The notes beneath the pieces are model-generated. The model had not been told where the DNA came from and ran no database searches. It saw only the letters and a program-made list of their open reading frames with translations. A program made the translations under genes and the position numbers. This document shows positions 25,140-36,264 of a stretch of 64,000 bases of DNA, piece by piece. Source of the stretch: Physcomitrium patens (Eukaryota; Streptophyta; Bryopsida; Funariales; Funariaceae); NCBI RefSeq assembly GCF_000002425.4, contig NC_037275.1, positions 6,553,946-6,617,945 of the forward strand, written 5' to 3'. How positions within the stretch are numbered: the first letter of the stretch is position 1; every line of letters begins with the position of its first letter.

Positions 25140-26595
25140 CATTCGTCTTCTTCTTCGTCACTGTGCTCTGCTCTGAGTTTTTCTTTATCCTAGAGGAGTC
25201 TGTCTGTTTGTTGTCTATCCAACGCTGGTTGCCAGCCAGGTTGTCGCCATGCCATGCTCCATTGTTGGATTTATCCTCCGCCAGCGCGCACCCGTTGGAT
25301 CACCTTCGCTCTCAGTTTAGACCTCCCTTTTTTCATATGACCTTTTGCCTTTATTTGGAGTCACGTCCGAGCTTCTGCTCCTGCCTCCTCTTTCGAATTT
25401 GCGCCGCTTGTGATCGCTTCCCCTGCTGCACTGTGGATGTCCTCTCCGCTGTTTCGTTGTGTTCTGTCAGGGCGCCGATAGGCGTCGTCTTGCGGAACGG
25501 TTTTACGACAAGCGAGTTCGTTCGGAAGTCGGAGCCGTGGAGGAGCTGAAAGCCGTGGTTGACATTCTTGCGACTTAGATCCGGGATAGTCGAGGCTTCG
25601 CGAGGTAATGCCATTGATAGCTGCCGTGCATTTTTTAAACATTGTCGGTGTTGATGTAGTTATTCAAGTTTTCGTTACTGGATCATCGTGGCTGTTGTTT
25701 GTTTGTTTTTTTGCTTGTATTTGATTTTATTTTGTATTGTAAGAAGAATGTATTGTAAGAAGTGGTCGGGGAGTGTGCGCTGTGGTATTTGATGGTTTTG
25801 GAGGCCCCAAAGCAAGCAGCACTGTAGTCCTTGCCACTATTGATCAGTGCCTTCGATCAAAGTCGCTTCGAATGACTTTGTTGCGCAGCTAATAATGACG
25901 AGCGTTAATGCTGTTTCGGTCTGAAGTCTTTAGATCTACGTTTATAATTATTGGTTTGCTCCTTTGTAGCATGGCCTCGTGAAGAATGACTTGTTACTTA
26001 TTGAAAGTACCACAGAGAGGCAGGGTCTGCACTCCCCTGTGCGCTTCCTATCCACCGTCTACATGTGCAATGGAACCTTGAGGAGACCAGTGTACACTTC
26101 TAAAGTGTCACGTAGTTCATATGCTAAGCGTATTTCTTGTTTAGACTGGAACAGCCATGAAGTCATGAATTGATTTCATCCTCTGCCTCGAACCTTTAAC
26201 AAAGGTTCATTAACTATCTAAGTAGGTCAGGATGAATCCCAGCAAGTACTTGAATCTGTTTTCTTCTGTGTAAGTGGGTTTACCGTGAATAGTATATCTT
26301 CTTGATAATTTTTATGTTTAACGTGTTACATGCTTCAGGATATCTCGTTCGAAACGTGTATTTGGAAGCCTTTGAGTCTTAGTCGTCGTAGTAGATAATG
26401 TGAGGTCAGCTGGCTGATTTTCACGAAAGTCATCATCTTCTTCATCTGTTCGGAGACCTCAATGAATCCTAGATCTCGTGCAAGGCTCTTTGTAAGTGGA
26501 ATGCGGAACTTTTTGTTTGAAGTCCGGAAAATGAAGTTGCCTGGTTCATCTTTGCAGATAAACGAGGGGAGGATTCGTGCAAGTAGCAGAAGATT
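25140..26595 (+). promoter_or_regulatory. Probable 5'UTR with a leader intron of the methyltransferase gene
   Basis: GC-rich, pyrimidine-rich sequence with no convincing ATG frame precedes the gene. A good donor (GCGAG followed by GTAATG, junction after 25604) and a good acceptor (TCTTTGCAG, exon resuming at 26558) frame a candidate 953-bp leader intron. The final leader segment 26558-26595 has no ATG before the start codon. Leader introns of this size are common in plant genes, where they often raise expression. The transcription start is not visible directly; 25150-25250 is my guess. Confidence 0.45.
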
Positions 26596-29500
26596 ATGGG
26601 TCGCACAATAGACGTTCCTGAAGACACATTGCAGGAGTCCGAAACATCCAACGTAGTGTTAGAGCTTTTGAAACAGGCTGGAGGATGTGTGGTGACTGAT
26701 GGAGGTTTTGCAACTCAATTGGAACGTCACGGTGCAAATATTAACGATCCTCTGTGGAGCGCGGTCTGCCTTATCACTATGCCAGACCTTATCCGCAAGG
26801 TATTCGTACAGTCCATCGTAAAGTATTTGTTCTGTCTGCTTTACAGACAATTTAAGGGGAATAATACATGGATATGGGGCTCTCATTTTGCATTGGAAGA
26901 GGCTAGCACCGGCATTTTTCTGATGACATTTCATAGTTTCAGCTTTAGCAGAATTGAGCCAGCAGTGTCGTGCTTCTTTAGGACAGTTGCTATGCTTGTC
27001 TGTGCTTTTTAACAGTGGACGTGCATGGCATGCATTGTTTGTGGGAAGGGTTCCTTGATGAAGGACTTGTAACGTATTTATGCGTTTCTCATAACTTTTT
27101 AGCATCTTTATTCGTGGAACTAAATTAAGCCTGAAGTTTATGTTTTCCTCGCCAAAAATACTCGTACCTTACTATAAAATCTTATCTTAGCTGTCTACGT
27201 TTACATGACCAAGTACAGAAGATTCCAGTTCTGAAATCATTTTACTCAAGTCCTATATAATTCTTTCGTACAAGTGAAACTCATCATATTATTTATCTTC
27301 GTGTTGTGGATATCAGGTGCATAGGGAGTATTTGGAAGCAGGAGCTGCAGTAATATCAACAGCTTCTTATCAGGTTATCATCCGACACTAGCTTTTTTTA
27401 GTCACCAGTTCATCTAGTGGAGTAGGAAGTTTATGCGACGTCTTTTTCAAAGGTGACAATTTACACAGCTTGTCGTATTAATCTACGCCAAACTGATTGT
27501 ATCTGGCATTTTTTTTTTTTAAATTGCCTAAAACCTTGCTCAAGTCATACCTGTTTTTCAATATGTTATTTGATATCTAAACAGCCTTTCTTTTAAAAAT
27601 GTCAGTAACACTTTCGTAGTTGTTGGTACTATTGACAGGCAACAATTCAGGGTTTTGAAATGCGAGGCTTGTCAACGAAAGATTCAGAAGATTTGCTTCA
27701 GCTGAGTGTCCGTATTGCTCGTGAGGAGCGTGACCGATTTTGGAAAGAGTATCAAAATAAAGTGCATACAGGACCTGGTCAAGCGGGTTCATACCATCAT
27801 GCTCTTGTTGCTGCATCCATTGGTAGCTATGGAGCTTATTTAGCTGATGGTTCTGAGTATAGGTATGCTACTGCTGCTCCACGTTTAATTTCTTATTAGA
27901 GAAGATATTTGGAAAGGAACTGTTAACTACTCAAATTCAAGACTTGATCTGCCCATTGTTGAGGAGTACTGTCTTGAAACTGTTTAGAGTAACCAATCTT
28001 AATTTTTGCATGCTGTGTTACAAGGATACTTCATTTATTCAAGAATGTCTTATAGTTCATCTAGCAGGTGCAGAAGACTTCTAGGCTTGAAAATTGTGAG
28101 ACGCGTCAGTTTTTCGCAACCAGGTGCTGCTATGCTTGGTGTTGTGTGCTGAGTCTTCTGACTTCTAAGTTATACTCTTTGGATTACTTGCAGCGGAGAT
28201 TATGGCTCATTCGTCACAGTTGAAAAGTTAAAGAACTTCCATCGTCGCCGCCTACTGGTGCTTGCTGATGCAGGACCTGATCTATTGGCATTTGAAACCA
28301 TTCCGTGCAAGTTGGAAATTCAGGTTAGTTCCATTTGGCAAGCAGAGGTTGACATTATACAAGTGATTTTCGTTGGATTTATTTGGTCGATTTTATTGCA
28401 GAAAATTATATATATATTTATTGTAACAGCTTTAGAAATGTTCATTAGCATCTGATTGTCCTATTGAAGGAAACTTAGAATTCGCAACTGTTTTGAAAGC
28501 TCAAAAGAAGCTGTGCATTGTGAGGGTTTTCTTCGAAGATTCCTCATTCCAAGGATCAATCACAGTTCAATTGGTTACAAGAGCGGACTGTTTATGTCAA
28601 GTTATTTGATGATGTATTGGATTTTACGCTCAGGAAGTGGGTGAATGTTTCTTACTGGTGCATCATTATCATGTGCAGGCTCTAGTCGAGCTGTTAGATG
28701 AAGAAAAAATACGGATTCCAGCTTGGGTAGCATTAAATTCAAAAGATGGCGTGAATGTAGTGAACGGGGATTCACTGACTGATTGTGTTGGCTTGTTAGA
28801 CAACTGCACCAAAGTAGTAGCAGTAGGCATTAACTGCACCCCTCCTCGCTTTATTCTGGACCTTATCCGTGTGGCACGAAAGGTACTCATTCGAAATCTA
28901 CCGGGCTTTATGGTTATTCAATCAGTACGTCACAAATAATAATTCAAGGGGTATTTTCTTGGTTATCTAGTCAACCTTAGTAGCATATCCATGTGCAGTA
29001 TTCACAATCATTTCAAGAATTTCTACTCAAGTGTGAATGCTATGATGTGTTGTCGGGTAACGAAACAGGTGACAAGCAAGCCCATTATGGTCTATCCGAA
29101 TAGTGGAGAGCATTATGACGCCGTAATAAAGCAGTGGGTGGTATGTGTCTACCCCTCTATACCCTCCCGTTCGTCTGTCATTTTCGCAGTCTAATATTTG
29201 GGATTAATTTTCATGTTAAAATTTCTTTGCGTGCATCCCACGATGAATCGGTGATTATTCAAGTGAAAATTACCCTAGTCGATTTTTATTTTCTACTTAA
29301 TAGTTCTTTTGATGTCGAATATCAAGTCTTGTTCTGGTTATTTATAATATTTTAACAGAGAATTACTTAGTCTTCAACTGTAGTCGTGATCGCAATTTAT
29401 TTTTCATTGGAGAGTATACGGATTCCAAATTGAACTCTTATTATCAACATTGGAGTGGTAGAGTATACATTTACTTCCCTGGAAATATTTGTCTGATGGA

Positions 29501-29843
29501 ATTCGTTTGTTGAAGCCAACAATGAGCTCCGAAAATTTCGAGCCACTGGTTCTGACGACATGACTTGTAAATGCTTTTTAACCGCCTTATTAATGTAAGT
29601 GTTCTCCTTAAGGCATTTGGAGGGAAGGTTCTTAAGTTTTTCAAGTGTCTTATGGTTCGCTTATGTTTGCATTTCCTGCAGGAATGTAAAGGATCTACAG
29701 ACACAGACTTTGTCTCACATGTGCAAGAGTGGCGCAAGGCAGGAGCTCAGCTTATTGGCGGGTGCTGCAGGACTACTCCCAATACTATAAGAGCCATTTC
29801 CAGAGTCCTGTATGAACACACTCAAGTGTACGCCGCTAAGTAG
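26596..29843 (+). CDS. HMT: Homocysteine S-methyltransferase, seven exons, 350 aa
   Basis: This enzyme transfers a methyl group from S-methylmethionine (or AdoMet) to homocysteine to give methionine. It is a soluble plant enzyme of the SMM cycle with one zinc-dependent (beta/alpha)8 domain. The exons are 26596-26799, 27317-27373, 27639-27862, 28194-28323, 28679-28882, 29069-29140 and 29682-29843. All six introns are GT-AG, phases agree throughout, and the sum is 1053 bp including TAG. Visible family motifs are TDGGFATQLE (residues 34-43), NDPLWSA (50-56), TASYQATIQGF (83-93), the YSGDYG region (161-166), FETIP (195-199), GINC (255-258) and GGCCRTTP (323-330). Cys258, Cys325 and Cys326 are the expected zinc ligands. 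Length is typical and no transit peptide is evident, so it is probably cytosolic. No internal stop or frameshift was found, and it has no gene neighbours suggesting a cluster. Which paralogue (HMT1/2/3) it corresponds to cannot be told here. Confidence 0.96.
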
Positions 29844-30128
29844 TCTGCATGCTTACCAAATCCGTCTTGGTTTTCTGCTAATACAACACTCTTCAAGCAC
29901 ATGTAGCTGTTCTTTATTTTCGAAAACTACTGCCATGTGGTTTGCAGTTCGACGCATAGTTTTGTAAACTATGCTCCACCAGAAGAATTCAAGACATTAT
30001 CTTTTTACGAACTTGATTTGCTAGTTTGCAAATTGAGTCAAGATTGCCAAATTTCGGCAGTTGAATACTATTCTATTGTCCTGCAGCAAGTTACTTGATC
30101 TGCTTAGAATGTTTTAGTTTCCCCTTAG

Positions 30129-30620
30129 AGGTATGGTGCGACAGACCTTGCTTGAGAAGGGACAATGTTGTCATCAAAGCAACTCCTACATTGCTTCAGG
30201 ATAGCTTTGGAGGTCGTGAATTTTTTCGCACTCCATATTAGCCAGGGTAATCATTTGATTCATTATATGGTCACAATTTATGCCCCCATCTTATTTTTAG
30301 GATAAGATTCAATCAGCTGGACGTGTACCTTCAAGAGCTGGGCCTCCATAAACGATTCTACGAACCGGACAATTTCTTTCGTAAATCTGAATTTTTTTAG
30401 TTGTACTTATCTGGCCTTGAAATCGATTCAGGTTATTTAAATCTGGGGTTGTTTACATGGCGTAATCTTTATCAGCCTATTCTGTCATGCTGTAGATTTT
30501 CGAAGAAGTGTGGAGCACTTCTGGAAATACCTTAACCAGATGAAACATGCATTGAACGGAACACACCTAGTGGACATCTGTGTGAAGAGTGAAACCCTGA
30601 ATACTGGAAGTCTACAACAG
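30129..30620 (+). pseudogene. Three exon-like segments of an unidentified protein, one in-frame stop
   Basis: Candidate exons are 30129-30246 (after CCCCTTAG), 30301-30380 (after TTATTTTTAG) and 30496-30620 (after GCTGTAG), with donors GTAATC, GTAAAT and GTAGGA. Their phases match at both joins. Translation gives protein-like sequence with pieces such as DNVVIKATPTLLQDSFGGRE, NQLDVYLQELGLHKRFYEP and RRSVEHFWKYLNQMKHALNG. One TAG at 30239-30241 interrupts the first segment. I do not recognise the family. It lies only 286 bp after the methyltransferase stop, on the same strand. It could be a captured or duplicated gene fragment, or part of a gene whose other exons I missed. No good start or terminal exon was found. 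Confidence 0.5.
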
Positions 30621-31634
30621 GTAGGACCTCAGTTACAAATTACAAGTTATCTTCATGATTGCTTCTGAAACTCTTTGTGTTCGGCACATCGATACCACCA
30701 AAGTCACCGCTGGAGGATTGAAGGGGGGGAGGGATGATGTAGGCTGAAGCAGCAGTGCTAGGGCAGGTGCTACGCTTTGAGACACACATCAAGATTGATG
30801 CATTGTTCTGAAATTGGCATACAGAACCACACTAGACTATGCGTTCTAGAAGCAAGAGCTTGTGTTTGAAAGTTGTTTTGCTGAAATTTTATTTTTCACT
30901 TTTTTACATTTTTTTGTTAATGCTTATCTAATCCTAAATTGCATAATGGAACCCCTTGACAGTGTGCAATTGCTTGGCAACAACGATACAAAGGGGACGG
31001 AAGCATGGACATATGTGCAAAGCACTACTACAGGTAGAAGGTGTTAAGTAATGGACTTAGTGCAATTGAGAGGCATGGCACAAGCTCCTTTGTCACCCCA
31101 TTATACCAAGTGCAAGTAGATTCATTCCAAAATGTGCAATGACTCTTTATTTGAAAGCACTAGATTGTACCAATCTTTGGATTGAATCTATCAAAGATTT
31201 GCCAATATATTTTGTTTTAGAAAAATACTACCTAATTGCTTACTTTACAAAGAAGATGGATGGCATTGTGGAGAAAGAACAATAGATAGCAAAACTTGAA
31301 AATATCATTCAAACTTGTATCATGTCAAGTCTCTTAACACAGTTAGCTCATATAGTATAATTACTCTAATAGAATTTGCATATCTAAACTTTATATTGCC
31401 ACACTTTATTTTTTTTATTTTTTTTATTTTTATTTTTTTTGTCTATTTAGATTAAATCTAGCTTGAAGGTTATTATTTAATATTATTTAAACCAATTTTT
31501 TTCTTTTTTTATTCAATTAAATAAAGATTAATTTCTATATCTTTTAAACTTCTTCACAATATCAAAGCCAAGTAATATTCTCAAAGTAAGTACATGGAGC
31601 ATCACAAGCACACTGAGTAGTCAATAGTACATAT
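30621..31634. other. Intergenic, no supported gene
   Basis: Mixed sequence with a purine tract (AAGGGGGGGAGGG, about 30720). A 61-codon ATG-less frame around 30862-31047 has no recognisable motif. It passes into AT-rich DNA before the first LTR. Confidence 0.6.
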
Positions 31635-32930
31635 TGTCATGTGGTAACATGATTATATGGTGTAAAATAAAAATATGGATGTTATTATAGAAGAGCCTAG
31701 TAGAAAGATGTAGAAAAACTAGGATAAATGATAGGAAGATAATAAAAATTTAAGTCTTAATGGTGCTTTTTGTAGAAAGGATTTCAATTTACTTTGTAGG
31801 AGCATAAATATCTCAAATAAAAATAAATAAAATAAATAATTAATATCAACATATTAAAGAGAGAATTTATAATAAATTTAAGTAAAAAATACATCAAATT
31901 ACTAAGAATTGATTCCAGAGAGGACTCGTTGTGAACGAGGATCAAAATCAGACCCTGAGGTACAAAACCATGCACCTACGACAACTCTAGGATTCTTTTG
32001 TTAATTGAAGAGTAGAATTACAAAGCAAACTTATGAAAAGATTTTTGAGAGTTGATTTCATGTCATTTGGATTAATATTGAGGTTTTGAAAGATTTTCAA
32101 AGTTAGTGATGTACTTAGTGAGTTTAGATTTTGAGAAATAAAAATAAGTTTATAAAATTGAGGATTTTGTGAGTTTCATAGCATATCTAGAAGTTAAAAT
32201 TTGGTAATTTTTCTTTATGCTTGTTGTAAATGTGTGAAAAATTTGAAGTCAAATAAGCAGTTAGATTGAAGAATATGAGAGTTTTTGTAGATTATAGTCT
32301 CAAATAATTCAAATTTAGGATTAATAAGGGATTTTATAATTTGGCAATATTTGCCAATTTGATTGAAACAAAAATTGATAAGAGGAATTTAGGCTTGAAT
32401 ACCTACACGCAACTTGAAATTTGAAGTAATTGAATGGTTCAACAAGGAGAAATCTTAGGATTGGTCTATTATTTAGGATTTGTTTAAGTTTTAGGATTTT
32501 TCTAGGATTTCATTAGGATTTTATTAGGATTTTATTAAGATTTGACCAAAGATTTGGTTAAGGTTCATTAGGATTTTAATTAGAATTAAATTAGAATTAA
32601 ATTAGAACTTATTTAGATTTTTTTATTTTTAGTATTTCTTTAAGATTCTTTATTATTTCTTTGAAAGTTTTTATTTTTAGTATTTTTTAAAGTTTATTAT
32701 TATTTCTTTAAGATTTTTTTTGTTTTATTTTGTTTTTTGTTTTTTGAAATTAATTTATGACTTCTTTGTATTTCTTTTGTAACTTCTTTAAATTTACTTT
32801 GGATTGATTAAAGTTTGATTAGGATTATTAAAGATTACTTAAAGTTAATTTAAGACTCTATTAGTCTTGATAGGATTGTTATTGCATTTTTACTTACCTT
32901 CCTTAACTAGGTGCTTGGTGCATTTTCAAG
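31635..32930 (+). mobile_element. Family-B LTR, plus orientation, degraded
   Basis: It starts with TGTCATGTGGTAACATGATT and continues ATATGGTGTAAAATAAAAATATGG. It matches, base after base with gaps, the reverse complement of 42622-41100, including TTATAGAAGAGCC, AATCAGACCCTGAGG and ACAAAACC. Near its right end is an array of TTAGGATTT-like units, also shared. The right border is fuzzy, at roughly 32880-32930. No target duplication is visible. It may be the 5' LTR of an element lost since, or a solo LTR. Confidence 0.65.
32490..32610 (+). repeat. Degenerate TTAGGATTT minisatellite within family-B LTR
   Basis: Successive AGGATTTTATTAGGATTT-type units of about 11-14 bp. The corresponding place of the inverted copy (41330-41600, complement) has the same unit and includes perfect plant telomere-type CCCTAAA words, so the array belongs to the LTR family rather than to a chromosome end. 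Confidence 0.7.
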
Positions 32931-32999
32931 TAAGAATACATGTAGTATAACAATATATAAAAAGCTTGATGATTATTACCCTCTGAATATTATCATGTA

Positions 33000-35130
33000 A
33001 AAAAATAAAATGACAAGATGGAAATTCTTGATATTGTGATTATTAAAAATAAAATGCTAGCATCTCTAACAAACTACAAGTTGTGGAAAACCACAATAGA
33101 GCACGTCTTCAAAAAAGAAGATTTATGGAATTGCATCAAGACCATTGACAACAAAGAAAAAAAACCATAAGTGGCAATACATCAACAACTAACAACTTGA
33201 AAGAATGTAAAGCAAATAAATAAGGCAAATAAACAACTATCAAAAGAATCCACATTTGAGCAATATATCAAGAATTAGAAATTTTATGTAAGAAAAAACA
33301 AAAGAGCTTTAGATATCTTTAAGTTATTGTTAATAGAGGAACTATGAGACTTCATTTCTAATTTAAAGGAATCTAAAGTAACATGAAACAAATTTGAAGA
33401 CTTGTACCAAATCAGCACACTAGTTGATATTATGGTGCTTTATAATAAGTAATATGTGGTTGATATGGAAGACAATATGTACGTATATATATTCATGCAA
33501 TTCATCTACAAATTGATAAAAGAATTACAAAGAGCATGATATTAGATCAACGATGCTACAACAATATATGAAATTCTTACCTACCTTTTATTTAAATTTG
33601 ATCAATTGATTTGAGTAATTCAAAATAAAAAATAATATTATTTATTTTTAAATTATTTTATCAACTATATCTCAAAAAAACTAAATTTAAACTTTAGCAA
33701 GATTCTTTACATGAAAAAGCCTTGGTTATGCAAATTTGGAATATTATTTAACAAGGGCATTTCTTGAATCAAAAAAGAGGAATATAAAACCACTACCAGA
33801 AATGATTTGATGGATATTAATCCAATTCCAACTTATGCCCTAATCAAGTGGTATGTTATTACTTGAGAGAAGTACGATACATTGTGGTAGTTTTTACTAT
33901 TTCAACACTGTTGCCTTCAAATTTCTATAGAATACAAAGAAGATACTTCAAAGAAGAGCTAAAAAAGCACACTTTATAAATAAAGTTTCAAATCATAGCC
34001 TACCATCCTTTACAAATATATCCAATGAAGAGATTGAAGCAATTCTTGCTATTCTATTAATTTACACATCTTAAGTTCAAGATTGGATACTTGACTCAAA
34101 AGCATTACAATACTTTGTAAGTGATTCAAAATTATTCTTTTAAAATAAAAGAAAATAATATCCAAGGTGTTATAACATTGGCTTTAGGCCAAGATTATGT
34201 CATTTAAGGAATGAGAAGTATTAAACTTCTTATATCTAATATTGAAATAAAAACCATCACAAATATTTGCTATATTTTAAGATTCAATAAAAATATATTA
34301 TCAATTAGTCAAATGAATAATTTTAAAAATCTTGTATTATTTATAAATTCTATATATTTACTTCTTATATTACAAAAACCATACAAGACCAAAATAATAG
34401 GAAGTAGAAATCCAAGATGTAGACTTTGCAAGCTATTATTTTTTATCAAAAGCTTTGAGGTTTATAACATAGAAGCATCGTTTTTTCCAAAGAACAAGTC
34501 ACCAATGAATTTCTTTATTAGATTCAAAGATCATTTAAAAATCTTAAGTGAACCACTAGTCTATATGCCTATAAAAGAACCATTACACAAATAAAAAGAA
34601 TTTGCTTGGCTTTAACATTCAAGATTAGGACACATTAATTATTGCAACCTATAACAATTAAGTAGAGAAAAAGTTGGGATATCAGAATTGCTACTTATTA
34701 ATAATGTATGTAAAGCATGTTAGGTTAGAAAACATATTCAAATAAAAATTTAGAAACATGCAAAATATCAAGCTTCAAAGCTTTTAGAGATCATATACTC
34801 TAATTTGTGCAAATCAATGCCAAAGCCATGTATTGAAAGAGCAAATTATTTTTTCACATTCACAAATGACTACATGCAAAAAATATTTATTTATTTATTT
34901 TAAGTAAAAAATCAAACTTTTGTAAAATTTTAAGTTTTTAAAAAGCATATAAAGAATCAAACATACTTAAAATTTTTACTTTCAAATAAAACAATGGAAG
35001 TGAATATACTTCTTTAGAATTCACTAGATTTTGAAAGGACAATAGTATCCATAAGCAGCTCTCTATTTCTCAAATTTTATAATAAAACAAAGTTTTGGAG
35101 AAGAAGAATAAGAAAATTTTGAATTAAATG
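33000..35130 (+). mobile_element. Ty1/copia retrotransposon remnant (gag, protease, integrase)
   Basis: Read with many frame changes and stops, the plus strand gives the copia order. First comes gag with NYKLWKTTIEHVFKKEDLW (about 33085-33140) and a later ISNLKESKVT...NKFEDLYQ (about 33350-33420). Next is protease DWILDSKAL (about 34085), followed by a LSISQMNNF-type segment (34290-34325). The gag-pre-integrase motif follows, with LGHINYCNL, VCKAC and ASKLLEIIYSNLC (34620-34815). Then comes the integrase core FTFTNDYMQKIFIY and EYTSLEF, ending at a KNKKIL motif (about 35125). RT and RNase H are missing, so the element is truncated. The protease Asp-Ser-Gly is changed to Asp-Ser-Lys. It is dead and old. 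Confidence 0.85.
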
Positions 35131-35264
35131 CAAAGTTATCAAGGACTTAAACCTCAAACAAATAAAAAGTCAATATATTCTTGTGTCACTCAAAAAAAAT
35201 AGATATTCATTTAAAACTAATATAATATTAAAACTAGAATGACTATTATTAAAGACAAAAAGCC

Positions 35265-35530
35265 TAAAAAGTATTGAAATAAGACTAGAAATTAAAAAGG
35301 CATTGAGAAGAATGAAAAAAGATTCACTTTTGTCTCTATATATACTATCTAATTAAAAGTTATGTGGCAACATTCTATAAGACCTTTAACACGTGTCTAA
35401 CTTACAAGATACATGTTTAACTTATAAAACAAGTTTTTCATATGTGTACTACATAGTTAACTTGTTCCATAAGCTACTAACATATGCAACATGTGGCTCA
35501 TTTTTTGGCCAAGTTTCTAACTTACCAATC
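35265..35530 (-). mobile_element. LTR fragment of family E, minus orientation
   Basis: Its reverse complement matches 63625-63905 over the whole length: TAGTAGCTTATGGAACAAG then TTAACTATGT, an AATGTTGCCACATA segment, a TATA-like TAGATAGTATATATAGAGAC and TTCATTCTTCTCAATGC. The TATA motif and downstream pyrimidine-rich leader are typical of an LTR promoter. It lies downstream, in the minus sense, of the chromovirus integrase/chromodomain remnant, so it is probably part of that element's 3' LTR. Confidence 0.7.
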
Positions 35531-36264
35531 AACTATAAATACATATAAAGTCAAATATATGTTTTTAAAGCTTCTAAAAAACTTTTCCATAAGATAATAT
35601 CAAATCTATCTATATTTATCTTTTACTTAACACTTCTTATCTAGGTAACTATATATGTCTATGACATTACCTTCTCTTTTAGGCACAAGTTCCATGACGA
35701 GCAACAGTTATATATTGATGAAGTTTAAGATGTAGTAAATTGCATTTGCTACATACTTTGATCTTTGTTTTCTTTGTAAGTAGTTGATAGGTCCTCTCAA
35801 CTATTGATATTATTTTATATGAGGATAAGAAGACTTCCTTGATGTTTGATCATTGTTGAGGCCTTTGTAACTTGTTTCAAATAAAATATTTGGAATACTA
35901 TTGGAGGTAGTTACTACCTCAAATAATATTATCAAGCATCAAGAGTCTCTTCCAAGTTAGTGATATGAAATATGTTTTATTTCATCATCTATTTAAAAAA
36001 AACATGATATTCTTGGGGGTCTTTATTTCTATTGCATCATGTTGAAGGCTATGAAAATCACAATTTCTAATTCAATGAGTCACCAAATGATAACTCTTGA
36101 GTTGAATCTATAAATTTTTTATTCTCTAACTTTTTAATATTACAATAAGATATAAACTACAAATAAGAATAGAAGATAGAATACAATCTTTCTAAAATTA
36201 TATTTTTTTTATAATAAATATTTTTTAATATTTGTTATTTTTTTGATAGATATTATTGATAAAA
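35531..36264. other. Probable 3' untranslated/LTR part of the chromovirus remnant
   Basis: This stretch lies between the chromodomain end and the recognisable LTR fragment, minus sense. It has no open frame and no clear repeat boundary. I infer that it holds the rest of the 3' LTR, but no second copy in the window confirms this. Confidence 0.35.

Noticed and set aside
24712-25161. 149-codon minus-strand frame with Pro-rich start, suggesting a divergent gene
   Set aside because: It starts at GTG, and the Pro-rich part is the complement of the G-quadruplex tract. No domain is recognisable. A divergent transcript cannot be excluded but is not supported.
25163-25642. Frames of 87-128 codons on both strands in the GC-rich leader
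   Set aside because: The plus frame begins at GTG, and overlapping frames on both strands are expected in GC-rich DNA. The region fits a 5'UTR better.
26659-27105. 148-codon minus-strand frame across exon 1 and intron 1 of the methyltransferase gene
   Set aside because: Shadow of the real gene; no ATG-anchored domain and it crosses an intron.
31635-35530. Family-B LTR and family-E LTR as the two LTRs of the copia remnant
   Set aside because: The two LTRs are unrelated to each other, and the right one is in the opposite orientation to the copia genes.
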